DNA of 64,000 bases, taken from positions 496,001-560,000 of the forward strand of contig NZ_JAQSIO010000001.1 in the NCBI RefSeq assembly GCF_028649455.1. The letters are read 5' to 3'. This document shows positions 1 to 9,102 of this stretch, in pieces. The translations under genes were made by a program, and so were the position numbers. Position 1 is the stretch's first letter; each line of letters begins with the position of its first letter. The notes beneath the pieces are model-generated. The model had not been told where the DNA came from. It saw nothing but the letters and a program-made list of their open reading frames with translations, and did not search any database. This stretch comes from Curvibacter microcysteis (GTDB lineage Bacteria; Pseudomonadota; Gammaproteobacteria; Burkholderiales; Burkholderiaceae_C).

Positions 1-2290
1 CCGGGTGGGCGGAATGGGCGCTGGGCGCCAGGGCCAGGCTGTCGTCGTCGGCGCCATCGACGCGCCGCACCTGGGCTTCGTACAGGCGCCAGTAAGCGCC
101 TTGCTTGGCCATCAACTCGTCGTGTGGGCCCACTTCGACCACCTGGCCGCGGTCCATCACCACCAGGCGATCGGCCTTGCGCAGGGTGGACAGGCGGTGG
201 GCGATGGCGATGGTGGTGCGACCTTGCACCAAGTTGTCCAGCGCGCGCTGGATTTCCTTTTCGGTTTCGGTGTCCACAGCCGAGGTGGCCTCGTCGAGGA
301 TCAGGATGCGCGGATCGATCAACAGCGCCCGCGCGATCGAGATGCGCTGACGCTCACCCCCCGACAGGCCCTGGCCACGCTCGCCCACCAGCGAGTCATA
401 GCCCTGAGGCAGGCGCAGGATGAAGTCATGTGCGTGCGCGGCGCGGGCCGCCGCCACGATCTCCTCGCGGCTGGCGTGGGGCTTGCCGTAGGCGATGTTC
501 TCGGCAATCGTGCCAAAGAACAGGAAGGGCTCTTGCAGCACCAGGCCGATGTTGCTGCGGTAGTCGGCCACGGCAAAGCGGCGGATGTCCGTGCCGTCCA
601 GGCGGATGGCGCCGTCGGTGACATCGTAAAAACGGCAGATCAAATTGACCAAGGTGCTCTTGCCCGAGCCGCTGTGGCCGACCAGACCGATCATTTCGCC
701 GGGCTGGATGTCCAGGTCCACGCCCCGGATCACGCTGCGCGTGCCGTAGCGAAAACCGATGTTGTTCATCTCGATGCGGCCCTTCACCGCAGGCAGCTTG
801 ACCGGCTGGGTCGGCTCGGGGACGTTGGAGACGTGGTCCAGGATGTCAAAAATGCGCTTGGCGCCCGCCGCGGCCTTTTGCGTCACCGAGACGATGCGGC
901 TCATCGAGTCCAGCCGGGTGTAGAAGCGGCCAATGTAGGCAATGAAGGCCGTCAACACCCCGACCGTGATCTGGCTGCGCGAGACCAGCCAGATGCCGCA
1001 ACCCCACACCACCAGCAGGCCGATTTCCGTCAGCAGTGACACGGTGGGCGAGAACAGCGACCAGGTGCGGTTGAGCTTGTCGTTGACCTCAAGGTTGTAG
1101 CGGTTGGCCTGTTTGAAACGCTCGGCCTCGCGCTTTTCCTGTGCAAAAGCCTTGACCACCCGGATGCCGGGGATGGTGTCGGCCAGCACATTGGTGACCT
1201 GGGACCAGACGCGGTCGATTTTCTCGAACCCCGTGCGCAGGCGATCCCGCACGGTGTGGATCAGCCAGGCAATGAACGGCAGAGGCACCAAGGTGACCAG
1301 GGCCAGCCAGGGGTTGATCGAGAACAGGATGGCCGCCGTCATGGTGATCATCAGCACGTCGGTGATGAAGTCCAGCGCATGCAGCGACAAAAACACGTTG
1401 ATGCGGTCGGTTTCCGAACCGATGCGGTTCATCAGGTCGCCCGTGCGCTTGCCGCCAAAGTAGTCCAGCGACAGGCGCAGCAGGTGCTCGTAGGTGGTGG
1501 TGCGCAGGTCCGCGCCAATGCGCTCGGACACCAGGGCCAGGATGTAGGTGCGTGCCCAGCTCAGGCCCCAGGCGGCCAGTGCCGAGCCCAGCAGGCCCGC
1601 CAGGTACAGCAGCACCAGCATGGGATCGATCTTCTGACCGTTCTGGAACGGGATCAGGATGTCATCCATCAGCGGGATGGTCAGGTAAGGCGGGATCAGC
1701 GTGGCCGCCGTGGAGGCCAGGGTCAGCGCAAAACCGGCGGCCAGTTGCTTTCGGTAGGGGTGCGCAAAACGCCACAGGCGCAGCAGCACCCAGGTGGAGG
1801 TGGGCGGCTGCAGCTCGCGCTCGCAGGCCGGGCAGCTTTCGCTGTCGGGCGGCAACGGGGCGCTGCAGGCGGGGCAGCAGGCGACTTCTTCGTTGTCCTC
1901 GGGCGCGGCGCCCGCCAGCAGGGCCAGGCGCTGCTCGAACACGCGCATCAGGCGCATGGCATGCACGTCAGCGCTGAGCGTGAAGCGCCAGTGCGCCAGT
2001 CGGCGCTCGGCCGTCACCAGCTCCAGCGTGCCCACGCCGGCGTGGTCGCTGTGGCGCAGCGACAGGCTGGCCTCCAGCGGCCAGGAGCGCCATTCGCCGC
2101 TGCCAGGCTCGCAGGCCAGCAGGCGTTTTTCCGTCACCGCCAGCAGGCCAGAGGCGAAATGCAGGCGTGCGTCCAGGTCAACCGGAAGGCTTGCGAGGAC
2201 GTTTTCACCGGACGCCAGTTGAGATTGAGGGTCGATTCTTCCGAGATCGGCTGTCTCGTCTGGAGAACCTACAGGATTTGAATGTTGCAT
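1..2290 (-). CDS. Cyanophycin-associated ABC transporter, fused permease/ATPase (3' end cut by window edge)
   Basis: Half-transporter of the ABC exporter type. From the ATG at 2290 the visible 763 codons give an N-terminal soluble region of about 130 residues, a four-cysteine zinc-ribbon-like motif (CPAC, ten residues, CPAC; about residues 133-157), a six-helix type-1 transmembrane domain from about residue 170, and a nucleotide-binding domain. The last has Walker A GHSGSGKST (about 537), Q-loop, signature LSGGERQR, Walker B ILILDEATSAVD and H-loop AHRLS. The C-terminus is almost complete at base 1. It diverges from the two cyanophycin synthetase genes, the arrangement known for a Burkholderiales family named for association with cyanophycin metabolism; the usual DUF1854 partner would lie off the left edge. 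The substrate is unknown. The N-terminal extension is not typical of MsbA-like exporters. Confidence 0.88.
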   Translation of the reverse strand, partial: MQHSNPVGSPDETADLGRIDPQSQLASGENVLASLPVDLDARLHFASGLLAVTEKRLLACEPGSGEWRSWPLEASLSLRHSDHAGVGTLELVTAERRLAHWRFTLSADVHAMRLMRVFEQRLALLAGAAPEDNEEVACCPACSAPLPPDSESCPACERELQPPTSTWVLLRLWRFAHPYRKQLAAGFALTLASTAATLIPPYLTIPLMDDILIPFQNGQKIDPMLVLLYLAGLLGSALAAWGLSWARTYILALVSERIGADLRTTTYEHLLRLSLDYFGGKRTGDLMNRIGSETDRINVFLSLHALDFITDVLMITMTAAILFSINPWLALVTLVPLPFIAWLIHTVRDRLRTGFEKIDRVWSQVTNVLADTIPGIRVVKAFAQEKREAERFKQANRYNLEVNDKLNRTWSLFSPTVSLLTEIGLLVVWGCGIWLVSRSQITVGVLTAFIAYIGRFYTRLDSMSRIVSVTQKAAAGAKRIFDILDHVSNVPEPTQPVKLPAVKGRIEMNNIGFRYGTRSVIRGVDLDIQPGEMIGLVGHSGSGKSTLVNLICRFYDVTDGAIRLDGTDIRRFAVADYRSNIGLVLQEPFLFFGTIAENIAYGKPHASREEIVAAARAAHAHDFILRLPQGYDSLVGERGQGLSGGERQRISIARALLIDPRILILDEATSAVDTETEKEIQRALDNLVQGRTTIAIAHRLSTLRKADRLVVMDRGQVVEVGPHDELMAKQGAYWRLYEAQVRRVDGADDDSLALAPSAHSAHP

Positions 2291-2473
2291 TTTGATTCCG
2301 TACCGCGCGGCACTGTTCGCCCTCCCGCGCAGAGGCAGGAAAAGTCGATTTTCGCCGAAACCGAGGCCATGCGACGCCCTGACGCAGAATGCGAGCTCAG
2401 CCAAGCGCCCAAAGTGAGCGCACAATCTCGGCTGGATGGCGGCATGGCGCCAGGCACCGAACCCGACTCGAAC

Positions 2474-4693
2474 ATGATCAAAGCCGACGATCTCAAGCTC
2501 TTGCGCATCAATTACCTGCGCGGCCCCAACATCTGGACCTACCGTTCCGTACTGGAAGTCTGGTTGGACCTGGGGGAACTCGAAAACTACCCCTCCAACA
2601 AGATCCCCGGTTTCAAAGACCGGCTGGTGGCCTTGTTGCCGGCCTTGATTGAGCACCACTGCGGGGTCGGCGAACGCGGCGGCTTCCTGCAGCGGCTCGA
2701 AGAAGGCACCTGGGCGGGCCACATCCTGGAGCACATCGTGATCGAGCTGCTCAACCTGGCGGGCATGCCCACCGGCTTTGGACAGACCCGCAGCACCTCG
2801 CGCCATGGCATTTACCGCATGGTGTTCCGGGCGCGTGAAGAGCGCGTCGCCCGCGCCGCCCTGGACGCCGGTCACCAACTGTTGACCGCCACCATCCGCG
2901 GCGACAGCTTTGACGTCAAGGCCGCCGTGCACCGCGTGCGCACCGAAGTCGACAACTGCTACCTCGGCCCCAGCACCGCCTGCATCGTGGACGCCGCCAC
3001 CGACCGTCGCATCCCGCACATCCGCCTGAACGACGGCAACCTGGTGCAACTGGGCTACGGTGCCAGCCAGCGCCGCATCTGGACGGCCGAGACCGAATTC
3101 ACCAGCGCCATTGCCGAAGGCATTGCCGGCGACAAAGACCTGACCAAGTCCTTGCTCAAGTCCTGTGGCGTGCCGGTGCCCGAAGGCCAGATCGTCAACA
3201 GCCCCGAAGAAGCCTGGGAAGCTGCGCAAGACATTGGCTTCCCGGTGGTGGTCAAGCCCTCCGACGCCAACCATGGCCGGGGCGTGACCCTGGACCTGCA
3301 CACGCAGGCCGACATCGAAGCCGCCTACCACGTAGCCTACCCCGAAGGCAGCGACGTGATGGTCGAGCGCTTCATCCCCGGTCACGAGCACCGCCTGCTG
3401 GTGGTGGGTGACAAGGTCGTGGCCGCCGCGCGCGGCGAGATCATCGGCATCACCGGCGACGGTCGCTCCACCGTGCGCCAGCTGATTGACAACCAGCTCA
3501 ACTCCGACCCACGCCGCGGCTTCGAAGAAGAATTCCCGCTCGAAACCATCGTCATCGAGACCAACACCAAGGTGCAGCTCGAGATCCAACGCCAGGGTCT
3601 GAGCCCCGAGGCCGTGCCCGCTGCGGGCCGCTTTGTGGTGATCGAGCGCAACGGCAACGTGGCCATCGACTGCACCGACAACATCCACCCCGAAGTGCAG
3701 TACGCCGCCAGCCTGGCCGCCCGCGTCGTGGGCCTGGACATTGCCGGCATCGACATGGTGGCCAAGGACATCTCGCGCCCGCTGGCCGAGCAAGGCGGCG
3801 CCATCGTGGAAGTCAACGCCGGTCCCGGCTTGCTGATGCACCTGAAGCCCGCTGAAGGCTCGCCCCGCCCTGTGGGCCGCGCCATCGTCGACCACCTGTT
3901 CCCCGAGACCGAAGGCGACGCCGCCCCGGGCCGCATCCCCGTGGTGGGCGTGGCTGGTACGCGCGACACGCACAAAATCGCCCGCATGGTCGCCTGGCTG
4001 GCCCACCTCAGTGGCCGCCAGACCGGTCTGGCCTGCCGCGATGGCCTGTTCCTGGACCGCCGCCGTGTCGAATCCGTGGACTGCGCCAACTGGGAAGCCG
4101 GCCACCGCCTGCTGATGAACCACTCGGTGCAGGCCACGGTGATCGAAAACGGCGCCGAAACCATCCTGCGCGACGGCCTGCCCTACGACCGCTGCCAAGT
4201 GGGCGTGGTGACCGACCTCGAAGGCTTCGAGGCCCTGAGCCACTACGACGTGCATGAAGCCGACCAGATGGTGCGCGTGATGCGCACCCAGGTCGACGTG
4301 GTGCTGCCCGACGGCGTGGCCGTGCTCAACACCGCCGACACCCGTGTCAGCGACATGGCCTCGCTGTGCGACGGCTCGGTCGTGCTGTATGGCCTGACCG
4401 CCGATGTGCCCGCCATCGAGGCGCACCGTGCGGCCCAGGGCCGGGCGGTCTACCTCAAGCAAGGTTATGTGGTGCTGGCCGAAGGCAGCCACGAGAAGGT
4501 GCTGTCCGACCTGGGCGACATCCGCACGCGCCAGAACACCGCCTTCCCGATGAGCGAAGAGGCCTTGCTGGCCGCCGTGGCCACGGCCTGGGCGCTGGAC
4601 ATCTCGCCCGACCTGATCGCCGCCGGCATCGAAACCTTCGATCCCGATCCGCAACCGGTTCGCCCGGCTGGCAGCACAGCATTTTTCCGCTGA
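2474..4693 (+). CDS. Cyanophycin synthetase paralogue CphA', degenerate Mur-ligase domain
   Basis: 739 residues from the ATG at 2474. That start was chosen because MIKADDLKLLRINYLRGPNIW aligns with the start of the next gene; an in-frame ATG at 2282 would overlap the divergent gene. The N-terminal domain and the ATP-grasp domain look intact, including EVNAGPGLLMHL near residue 455. The Mur-ligase-like half is damaged: where the downstream CphA has GTNGKTT, this protein has GTRDTHK (about residue 494). It also ends about 120 residues early, losing the C-terminal domain that holds DYGHNPDA in CphA. CphA polymerises Asp and Arg into multi-L-arginyl-poly-L-aspartate using both active sites. A protein with only the ATP-grasp site could be a partner subunit, or use beta-Asp-Arg dipeptides as cyanobacterial CphA2 does. 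The gene lies 50 bases upstream of cphA and is probably cotranscribed. Confidence 0.9.
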   Translation: MIKADDLKLLRINYLRGPNIWTYRSVLEVWLDLGELENYPSNKIPGFKDRLVALLPALIEHHCGVGERGGFLQRLEEGTWAGHILEHIVIELLNLAGMPTGFGQTRSTSRHGIYRMVFRAREERVARAALDAGHQLLTATIRGDSFDVKAAVHRVRTEVDNCYLGPSTACIVDAATDRRIPHIRLNDGNLVQLGYGASQRRIWTAETEFTSAIAEGIAGDKDLTKSLLKSCGVPVPEGQIVNSPEEAWEAAQDIGFPVVVKPSDANHGRGVTLDLHTQADIEAAYHVAYPEGSDVMVERFIPGHEHRLLVVGDKVVAAARGEIIGITGDGRSTVRQLIDNQLNSDPRRGFEEEFPLETIVIETNTKVQLEIQRQGLSPEAVPAAGRFVVIERNGNVAIDCTDNIHPEVQYAASLAARVVGLDIAGIDMVAKDISRPLAEQGGAIVEVNAGPGLLMHLKPAEGSPRPVGRAIVDHLFPETEGDAAPGRIPVVGVAGTRDTHKIARMVAWLAHLSGRQTGLACRDGLFLDRRRVESVDCANWEAGHRLLMNHSVQATVIENGAETILRDGLPYDRCQVGVVTDLEGFEALSHYDVHEADQMVRVMRTQVDVVLPDGVAVLNTADTRVSDMASLCDGSVVLYGLTADVPAIEAHRAAQGRAVYLKQGYVVLAEGSHEKVLSDLGDIRTRQNTAFPMSEEALLAAVATAWALDISPDLIAAGIETFDPDPQPVRPAGSTAFFR

Positions 4694-4743
4694 GCCGCGC
4701 CGCCCAATCGCCCCAACGCGCCCACTGAACTCAAGAGAAACTG

Positions 4744-7323
4744 ATGCAAGTCTCACGCATCCGGGCCCTGCGCGGCCCCAACATCTGGAGCCGCCACACC
4801 GCCATCGAGGCCGTGGTGGAATGTGCCCCCGAAGAGCGCTCTGTCGCTGGTCTGGACGGGTTTGAAACCCGCATCCGCGCCCTCTTCCCCGGTATCGGTG
4901 CGCTGCGCCCCGACAGCCACGAAGGCCCGGTGTCCCTGGCCCATGTGCTCGAAGCCGCCGGCCTGGCCTTGCAATCGCAGGCCGGCTGCCCGGTGACCTA
5001 CAGCCGCACCAGCGCCACCAGCGAACCCGGCATCTACCAGGTCGTGATCGAATACAGCGAAGAAGTCGTGGGCCGCCAGGCCTTTGACCAGGCGCTGGCC
5101 CTGATCCAGGCGGCGCTGGACAACACGTCGTTTGACATCGATGCGGCGATCTCCCAGTTGCGCGAAACCGACGAAGACGAACGCCTGGGTCCGAGCACGG
5201 GCTCCATCGTCGAAGCGGCCGTCAAACGTGGCATTCCCTACCGCCGCCTGACCTCGGGCAGCCTGGTGCAGTTTGGCTGGGGCTCGCGCCAGCGCCGCAT
5301 CCAGGCCGCCGAGGTGGACACCACCAGCGCCGTGGCCGAATCGATCGCCCAGGACAAAGACCTGACCAAGATGCTGCTGCGCGCCGCTGGCGTGCCGGTG
5401 CCGCTGGGCCGCCCCGCCGTCGACGAAGACGACGCCTGGGCTGCCGCGCTCGAGATCGGCCTGCCCGTGGTCCTCAAGCCGCAAGACGGCAACCAAGGCA
5501 AGGGCGTGACCGTCAACATCACCGACCGCGCCCAGCTCAACCTGGCCTACAAGGCGGCCGCTGACATTGGCGAGGTGCTGGTCGAAAAATACCTGCCGGG
5601 CAACGACTTCCGCCTGCTGGTGGTGGGCGACCGCCTGGTGGCCGCTGCCCGCCGCGATCCGCCGCAAGTCATCGGCGACGGCGTGCACACCGTGCGCGAG
5701 CTGGTGGACATCGTCAACACCGACCCGCGCCGGGGCGTGGGCCACGCCACCTCGCTGACCAAGATCCGCTTTGACGACATCGCCATCGCGCGCCTGAGCC
5801 TGCAAGACTTGAAGCCCGAATCCGTGCCGCCCAAGGGCCAGCGCGTGATCCTGCGCAACAACGCCAACCTGAGCACCGGGGGCACCGCCACCGACGTGAC
5901 CGACGACGTGCACCCCGAAGTGGCTGCGCGCGCCGTGGCGGCAGCCCAGATGGTGGGCATGCACATCTGCGGCGTCGACGTGGTCTGCGAGAGCGTGCTG
6001 CGCCCGCTCGAAGAGCAGCACGGCGGCATCGTGGAAGTCAATGCCGCGCCTGGCCTGCGCATGCACCTGATGCCCTCCTATGGCAAGGGCCGCCAGGTCG
6101 GCGAAGCCATGGTCTCGCACCTCTACAACAGCGGCGACGATGGCCGCATCCCCGTGGTGGCCGTCACCGGCACCAACGGCAAGACCACCACCGCGCGCCT
6201 GATCACCCACCTGTTCACGGCCAGCGGCCTGCGCGTGGGCATGACCAACACCGACGGCGTGTACGTCAACGGCCGCCAGATCGACAGCGGTGACTGCAGC
6301 GGCCCCAAGAGCGCGCGCAACGTGCTGCTGCACCCCGACGTGGACGCGGCCGTGTTCGAAAGCGCGCGAGGCGGCATCCTGCGCGAAGGCTTGGGCTACG
6401 ACCGCTGCCAAGTGGCCGTGGTGACCAATGTGGGCGCCGGCGACCACCTGGGCATGAACTACATCAACACGGTGGAAGACCTGGCCGTGGTCAAGCGCGT
6501 GATCGTGCAAAACGTGGCCCCCGCTGGCTATGCCGTGCTCAATGCAGCGGATCCCATGGTCGCGGCCATGGCCGACAGCTGCCCGGGCCAGGTGATCTTC
6601 TTCGCCCGCGACCGCAACCACCCCGTGATGGCCACACACCGCGCCCAAGGCAAGCGCACCGTCTATGTGGACGGGGACGCCATCGTGGTCACCGAAGGCA
6701 CCTGGCGCGAGCACATCCTGCTGCGCGACGTGCCCATCACGCGCAACGGCACCATCGGCTTCCAGATCGACAACGTGATGGCCGCCGTGGCGGCGGCCTG
6801 GGGCGTGGGCCTGAGCTGGGAGACCATCCGCAGCGGCGTGGCCAGCTTTGTCAACGACAGCGACAACGCCCCCGGCCGCTTCAACGTGATGGACTTCCGG
6901 GGCGCCACCGTGATTGCCGACTACGGGCACAACCCGGACGCCATGCGCGCCCTGGTGTCCGCCGTGGAAGCCATGCCGGCGCAGCGCCGTTCCGTGGTCA
7001 TCAGCGGTGCCGGCGACCGCCGCGACGAGGACATCACCGAGCAGACCGCCATCCTGGGCCAGGCCTTTGACGATGTGGTGCTGTACGAAGACGCCTGCCA
7101 GCGTGGCCGCGCCGACGGCGAGGTGATGGGCCTGCTGCGCCAGGGCTTGGCCGGCGCCACCCGCACCCGCCATGTGGAAGAGATCCAGGGTGAGTTCAAG
7201 GCCATCGATGTGGCGCTGGACCGCCTGCAACCAGGCGACCTGTGCCTGGTGCTGGTCGACCAGGTCGAAGAAGCCTTGGCCCACCTGGCCAAACGCGTGA
7301 GCGACGCGGCCCAAGGCCGCTGA
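4744..7323 (+). CDS. cphA: Cyanophycin synthetase
   Basis: 859 residues, the normal length for CphA. Domain order: N-terminal domain (1-160), ATP-grasp domain (about 190-470, with EVNAAPGLRMHL near 431), and Mur-ligase-like domain with P-loop GTNGKTT near 476, SARGGILREG near 540 and DYGHNPDAMRAL near 725. It adds Asp to the backbone and then Arg to the Asp side chain in ATP-dependent steps, building the insoluble nitrogen store cyanophycin in the cytoplasm. All nucleotide-binding motifs are intact, in contrast to the paralogue just upstream. A GC-rich hairpin with a T-run follows the stop codon. No cyanophycinase gene is in this window, so degradation must be encoded elsewhere. Confidence 0.95.
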   Translation: MQVSRIRALRGPNIWSRHTAIEAVVECAPEERSVAGLDGFETRIRALFPGIGALRPDSHEGPVSLAHVLEAAGLALQSQAGCPVTYSRTSATSEPGIYQVVIEYSEEVVGRQAFDQALALIQAALDNTSFDIDAAISQLRETDEDERLGPSTGSIVEAAVKRGIPYRRLTSGSLVQFGWGSRQRRIQAAEVDTTSAVAESIAQDKDLTKMLLRAAGVPVPLGRPAVDEDDAWAAALEIGLPVVLKPQDGNQGKGVTVNITDRAQLNLAYKAAADIGEVLVEKYLPGNDFRLLVVGDRLVAAARRDPPQVIGDGVHTVRELVDIVNTDPRRGVGHATSLTKIRFDDIAIARLSLQDLKPESVPPKGQRVILRNNANLSTGGTATDVTDDVHPEVAARAVAAAQMVGMHICGVDVVCESVLRPLEEQHGGIVEVNAAPGLRMHLMPSYGKGRQVGEAMVSHLYNSGDDGRIPVVAVTGTNGKTTTARLITHLFTASGLRVGMTNTDGVYVNGRQIDSGDCSGPKSARNVLLHPDVDAAVFESARGGILREGLGYDRCQVAVVTNVGAGDHLGMNYINTVEDLAVVKRVIVQNVAPAGYAVLNAADPMVAAMADSCPGQVIFFARDRNHPVMATHRAQGKRTVYVDGDAIVVTEGTWREHILLRDVPITRNGTIGFQIDNVMAAVAAAWGVGLSWETIRSGVASFVNDSDNAPGRFNVMDFRGATVIADYGHNPDAMRALVSAVEAMPAQRRSVVISGAGDRRDEDITEQTAILGQAFDDVVLYEDACQRGRADGEVMGLLRQGLAGATRTRHVEEIQGEFKAIDVALDRLQPGDLCLVLVDQVEEALAHLAKRVSDAAQGR

Positions 7324-7348
7324 GCCTCCGACCGCCCCAGACCCCAGC

Positions 7349-7374
7349 AAGGCCGGCGCAAGCCGGCCTTTTTC
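7349..7374 (+). terminator. Rho-independent terminator after cphA
   Basis: A perfect 9-bp inverted repeat AAGGCCGGC / GCCGGCCTT with loop GCAA, continuing into five T residues. It starts 26 bases after the cphA stop codon and ends the cyanophycin operon. Confidence 0.85.
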
Positions 7375-7394
7375 ATGGCGGGCCCGAGTCCGAC

Positions 7395-7694
7395 CTAGTC
7401 AAACGCCGCCCGGCTGGCCGCCGGCACAGCCAAGGTGCAGTCGCCCAGCGCTTCGGCCACGCAGGGCAGGATCCAGCCCTCGGCCTTCTCTTCGGCGCTC
7501 AAGCCCGGCCACTCGATGCGGTAGCGCACCTGGCCGCTCAACAAACGGCACAGGCAGGCGCGGCAGGTGCCGTTGCGGCACGAGCTGGGCAGGGTCACGC
7601 CGGCGGCTTCAGCCGACGCCAGCAGGCTGTCGCCGGCCTCCGACGTCCAAGTCCAGCCCTGTTCGGGCAAGCCAATGCGCCCCCCAGCCGACAC
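7395..7694 (-). CDS. [2Fe-2S] plant-type ferredoxin
   Basis: 99 residues. The cysteine pattern C39-x4-C44-x2-C47 with a last cysteine at C78 is the plant-type [2Fe-2S] ligand set, and the fold length matches a single ferredoxin domain. The start is GTG at 7694, two bases beyond the TGA of the upstream SDR gene, so translational coupling is likely. It probably carries electrons, but no reductase or oxygenase partner is adjacent; the only operon mate is the SDR. Confidence 0.8.
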   Translation of the reverse strand: MSAGGRIGLPEQGWTWTSEAGDSLLASAEAAGVTLPSSCRNGTCRACLCRLLSGQVRYRIEWPGLSAEEKAEGWILPCVAEALGDCTLAVPAASRAAFD

Positions 7695-7696
7695 GA

Positions 7697-8485
7697 TCAG
7701 ACCACCATGGGCGTGACCGCGCCATCCATGGCCAGGATGGCGCCCGTGATGTAGCTGGCCTTGGCCGAGGCCAGGAACAGCACCGCGTTGGCAATTTCTT
7801 CCGGCTCGGCCAGGCGGCCCAGGGGCAGTTTTTCGCGGGCGCGCTGCAGCGCCAGCTCGGGGCTGATCTGCTGCAGCCGGGCATCGGCGGCCATGCCTTC
7901 ACGCAGGCGGTCGGTCAGGGTCAGGCCGGGGTTGATGGCGTTGACGCGCACCCCGCGCGGGCCATAGGCCGCAGCCAGGCCCGCACTGACCAGCATCAGC
8001 GCCGCGTTGGCGGCGCCGCCGGGCAGGTGAATGGGACTGGCCACTTTGCCGCCATTGCCCACCACGTTGACGATGGCACCTCGGCCGCGCTGACCCATGC
8101 GCTTGATCAGCGGGTCGATCATGTGGATGTAGCTGAAGTACTTGGCCTGCATGGCCGCGTGCCAGGCCTCAGGCTGCAGCTCGTCGGGCGGGGTGCGGCG
8201 CGCCGCACCGGCCGAGTTGACCAGGATGTCCACCGGGCCGAGGCCGGCCTCGGCGGCGTCCAACGCGGCCAGGGCGGCACCGGCATCGCACAGGTCAGCG
8301 GCCACGGTGGCCAGGCGGCTGGCATCAACGCCCAGGCTGGCTTGGGCGGCGGCCAGGTTGGCCGGGTTGCGCGAGACCAGGGTCACGCGCGCGCCTTCGT
8401 CCAGAAAGCCGCGCGCGCAAGCCAGGCCAATGCCTTTGCTGCCGCCGGTCACCAACACATGAAGGCCCTTCAATTGCAAATCCAT
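7697..8485 (-). CDS. SDR family oxidoreductase
   Basis: 262 residues. Rossmann motif TGGSKGIG near residue 13, NSAG motif in the middle and the C-terminal GAILAMDGAV typical of classical SDRs. The usual YxxxK is not canonical: the stretch after the catalytic-region strand reads LPGGAANAALM, so Tyr/Lys appear replaced and dehydrogenase activity is uncertain. The start at 8485 has a good ribosome site (AGGAGA) seven bases upstream. It is followed directly by the ferredoxin gene and is divergent from creA. Substrate unknown. Confidence 0.8.
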   Translation of the reverse strand: MDLQLKGLHVLVTGGSKGIGLACARGFLDEGARVTLVSRNPANLAAAQASLGVDASRLATVAADLCDAGAALAALDAAEAGLGPVDILVNSAGAARRTPPDELQPEAWHAAMQAKYFSYIHMIDPLIKRMGQRGRGAIVNVVGNGGKVASPIHLPGGAANAALMLVSAGLAAAYGPRGVRVNAINPGLTLTDRLREGMAADARLQQISPELALQRAREKLPLGRLAEPEEIANAVLFLASAKASYITGAILAMDGAVTPMVV

Positions 8486-8565
8486 GGTGTGTCTCCTGAG
8501 GTTTTCACAAAACCAAGGCAGACTACCGCAATCGCCGCGCGCCGGCCGTCTGATCTGGAGAACCC

Positions 8566-9072
8566 ATGCTGCGTCTTCGCCCATTGCTGTCCAACCGCAC
8601 CCACTCGCTTTTTCTGGGGGCCGCCCTGCTGCTGGGCGCCCAGGCCGCCCTGGCCGGGCCCGAGGTGGTGGGCGATGTCAGCACCGCTTTCAAGCTGATC
8701 GGCCCCAACCACAAGATCGTGGTGGAGGCCTATGACGACCCGCAAGTGCTGGGCGTGACCTGCTTTGTCTCGCGGGCCCGCACGGGCGGCCTGTCGGGCG
8801 CTTTTGGTGTGGCCGAAGACAAGGCCGAAGCCTCCATCGCCTGCCGCCAGGTCGGCCCGATCGAGTTCAAGGGCACGCTGCGCCAGGAGGACGAGGTGTT
8901 TTCCGAGCGCATGTCCTTGCTGTTCAAGCGCCTGCGCGTGGTGCGCATGGTGGACAGCAAGCGCAACACCCTGGTCTACCTGAGCTACTCGGACCGCCTG
9001 GTGGACGGCTCGCCGCAAAACAGCGTGACCGCCGTGCCGGTGGACCGGGCCATGACGATTCCGCTCAAATAA
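8566..9072 (+). CDS. creA: CreA family protein
   Basis: 168 residues with a Sec signal peptide (hydrophobic LFLGAALLLGAQ, cleavage near ALA-GPE). The mature part has the CreA hallmarks: FKLIGPNHKIVVEAYDDP, GVTCFVSRARTGG and ASIACRQVGPI, with two conserved cysteines. The family is widespread in proteobacteria, periplasmic and of unknown function. The gene stands alone between the divergent SDR gene and a convergent LysR gene. Confidence 0.85.
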   Translation: MLRLRPLLSNRTHSLFLGAALLLGAQAALAGPEVVGDVSTAFKLIGPNHKIVVEAYDDPQVLGVTCFVSRARTGGLSGAFGVAEDKAEASIACRQVGPIEFKGTLRQEDEVFSERMSLLFKRLRVVRMVDSKRNTLVYLSYSDRLVDGSPQNSVTAVPVDRAMTIPLK

Positions 9073-9102
9073 GCGCACGGCGCCAGCGCCCCGGCCAGGC
9101 GC

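Noticed and set aside
5..1039. A 344-codon plus-strand open frame at the left edge
   Set aside because: It is antisense to the ABC transporter ATPase domain, whose Walker A, signature and Walker B motifs are all on the minus strand.
2282..2473. N-terminal extension of CphA' from an upstream in-frame ATG at 2282
   Set aside because: The extra 64 residues do not align with CphA, overlap the start of the divergent ABC gene and look like translated promoter spacer.
4753..7350. An 865-codon minus-strand open frame opposite cphA
   Set aside because: The plus strand encodes a complete CphA with all motifs; the reverse translation is His/Val/Ala-rich low complexity.
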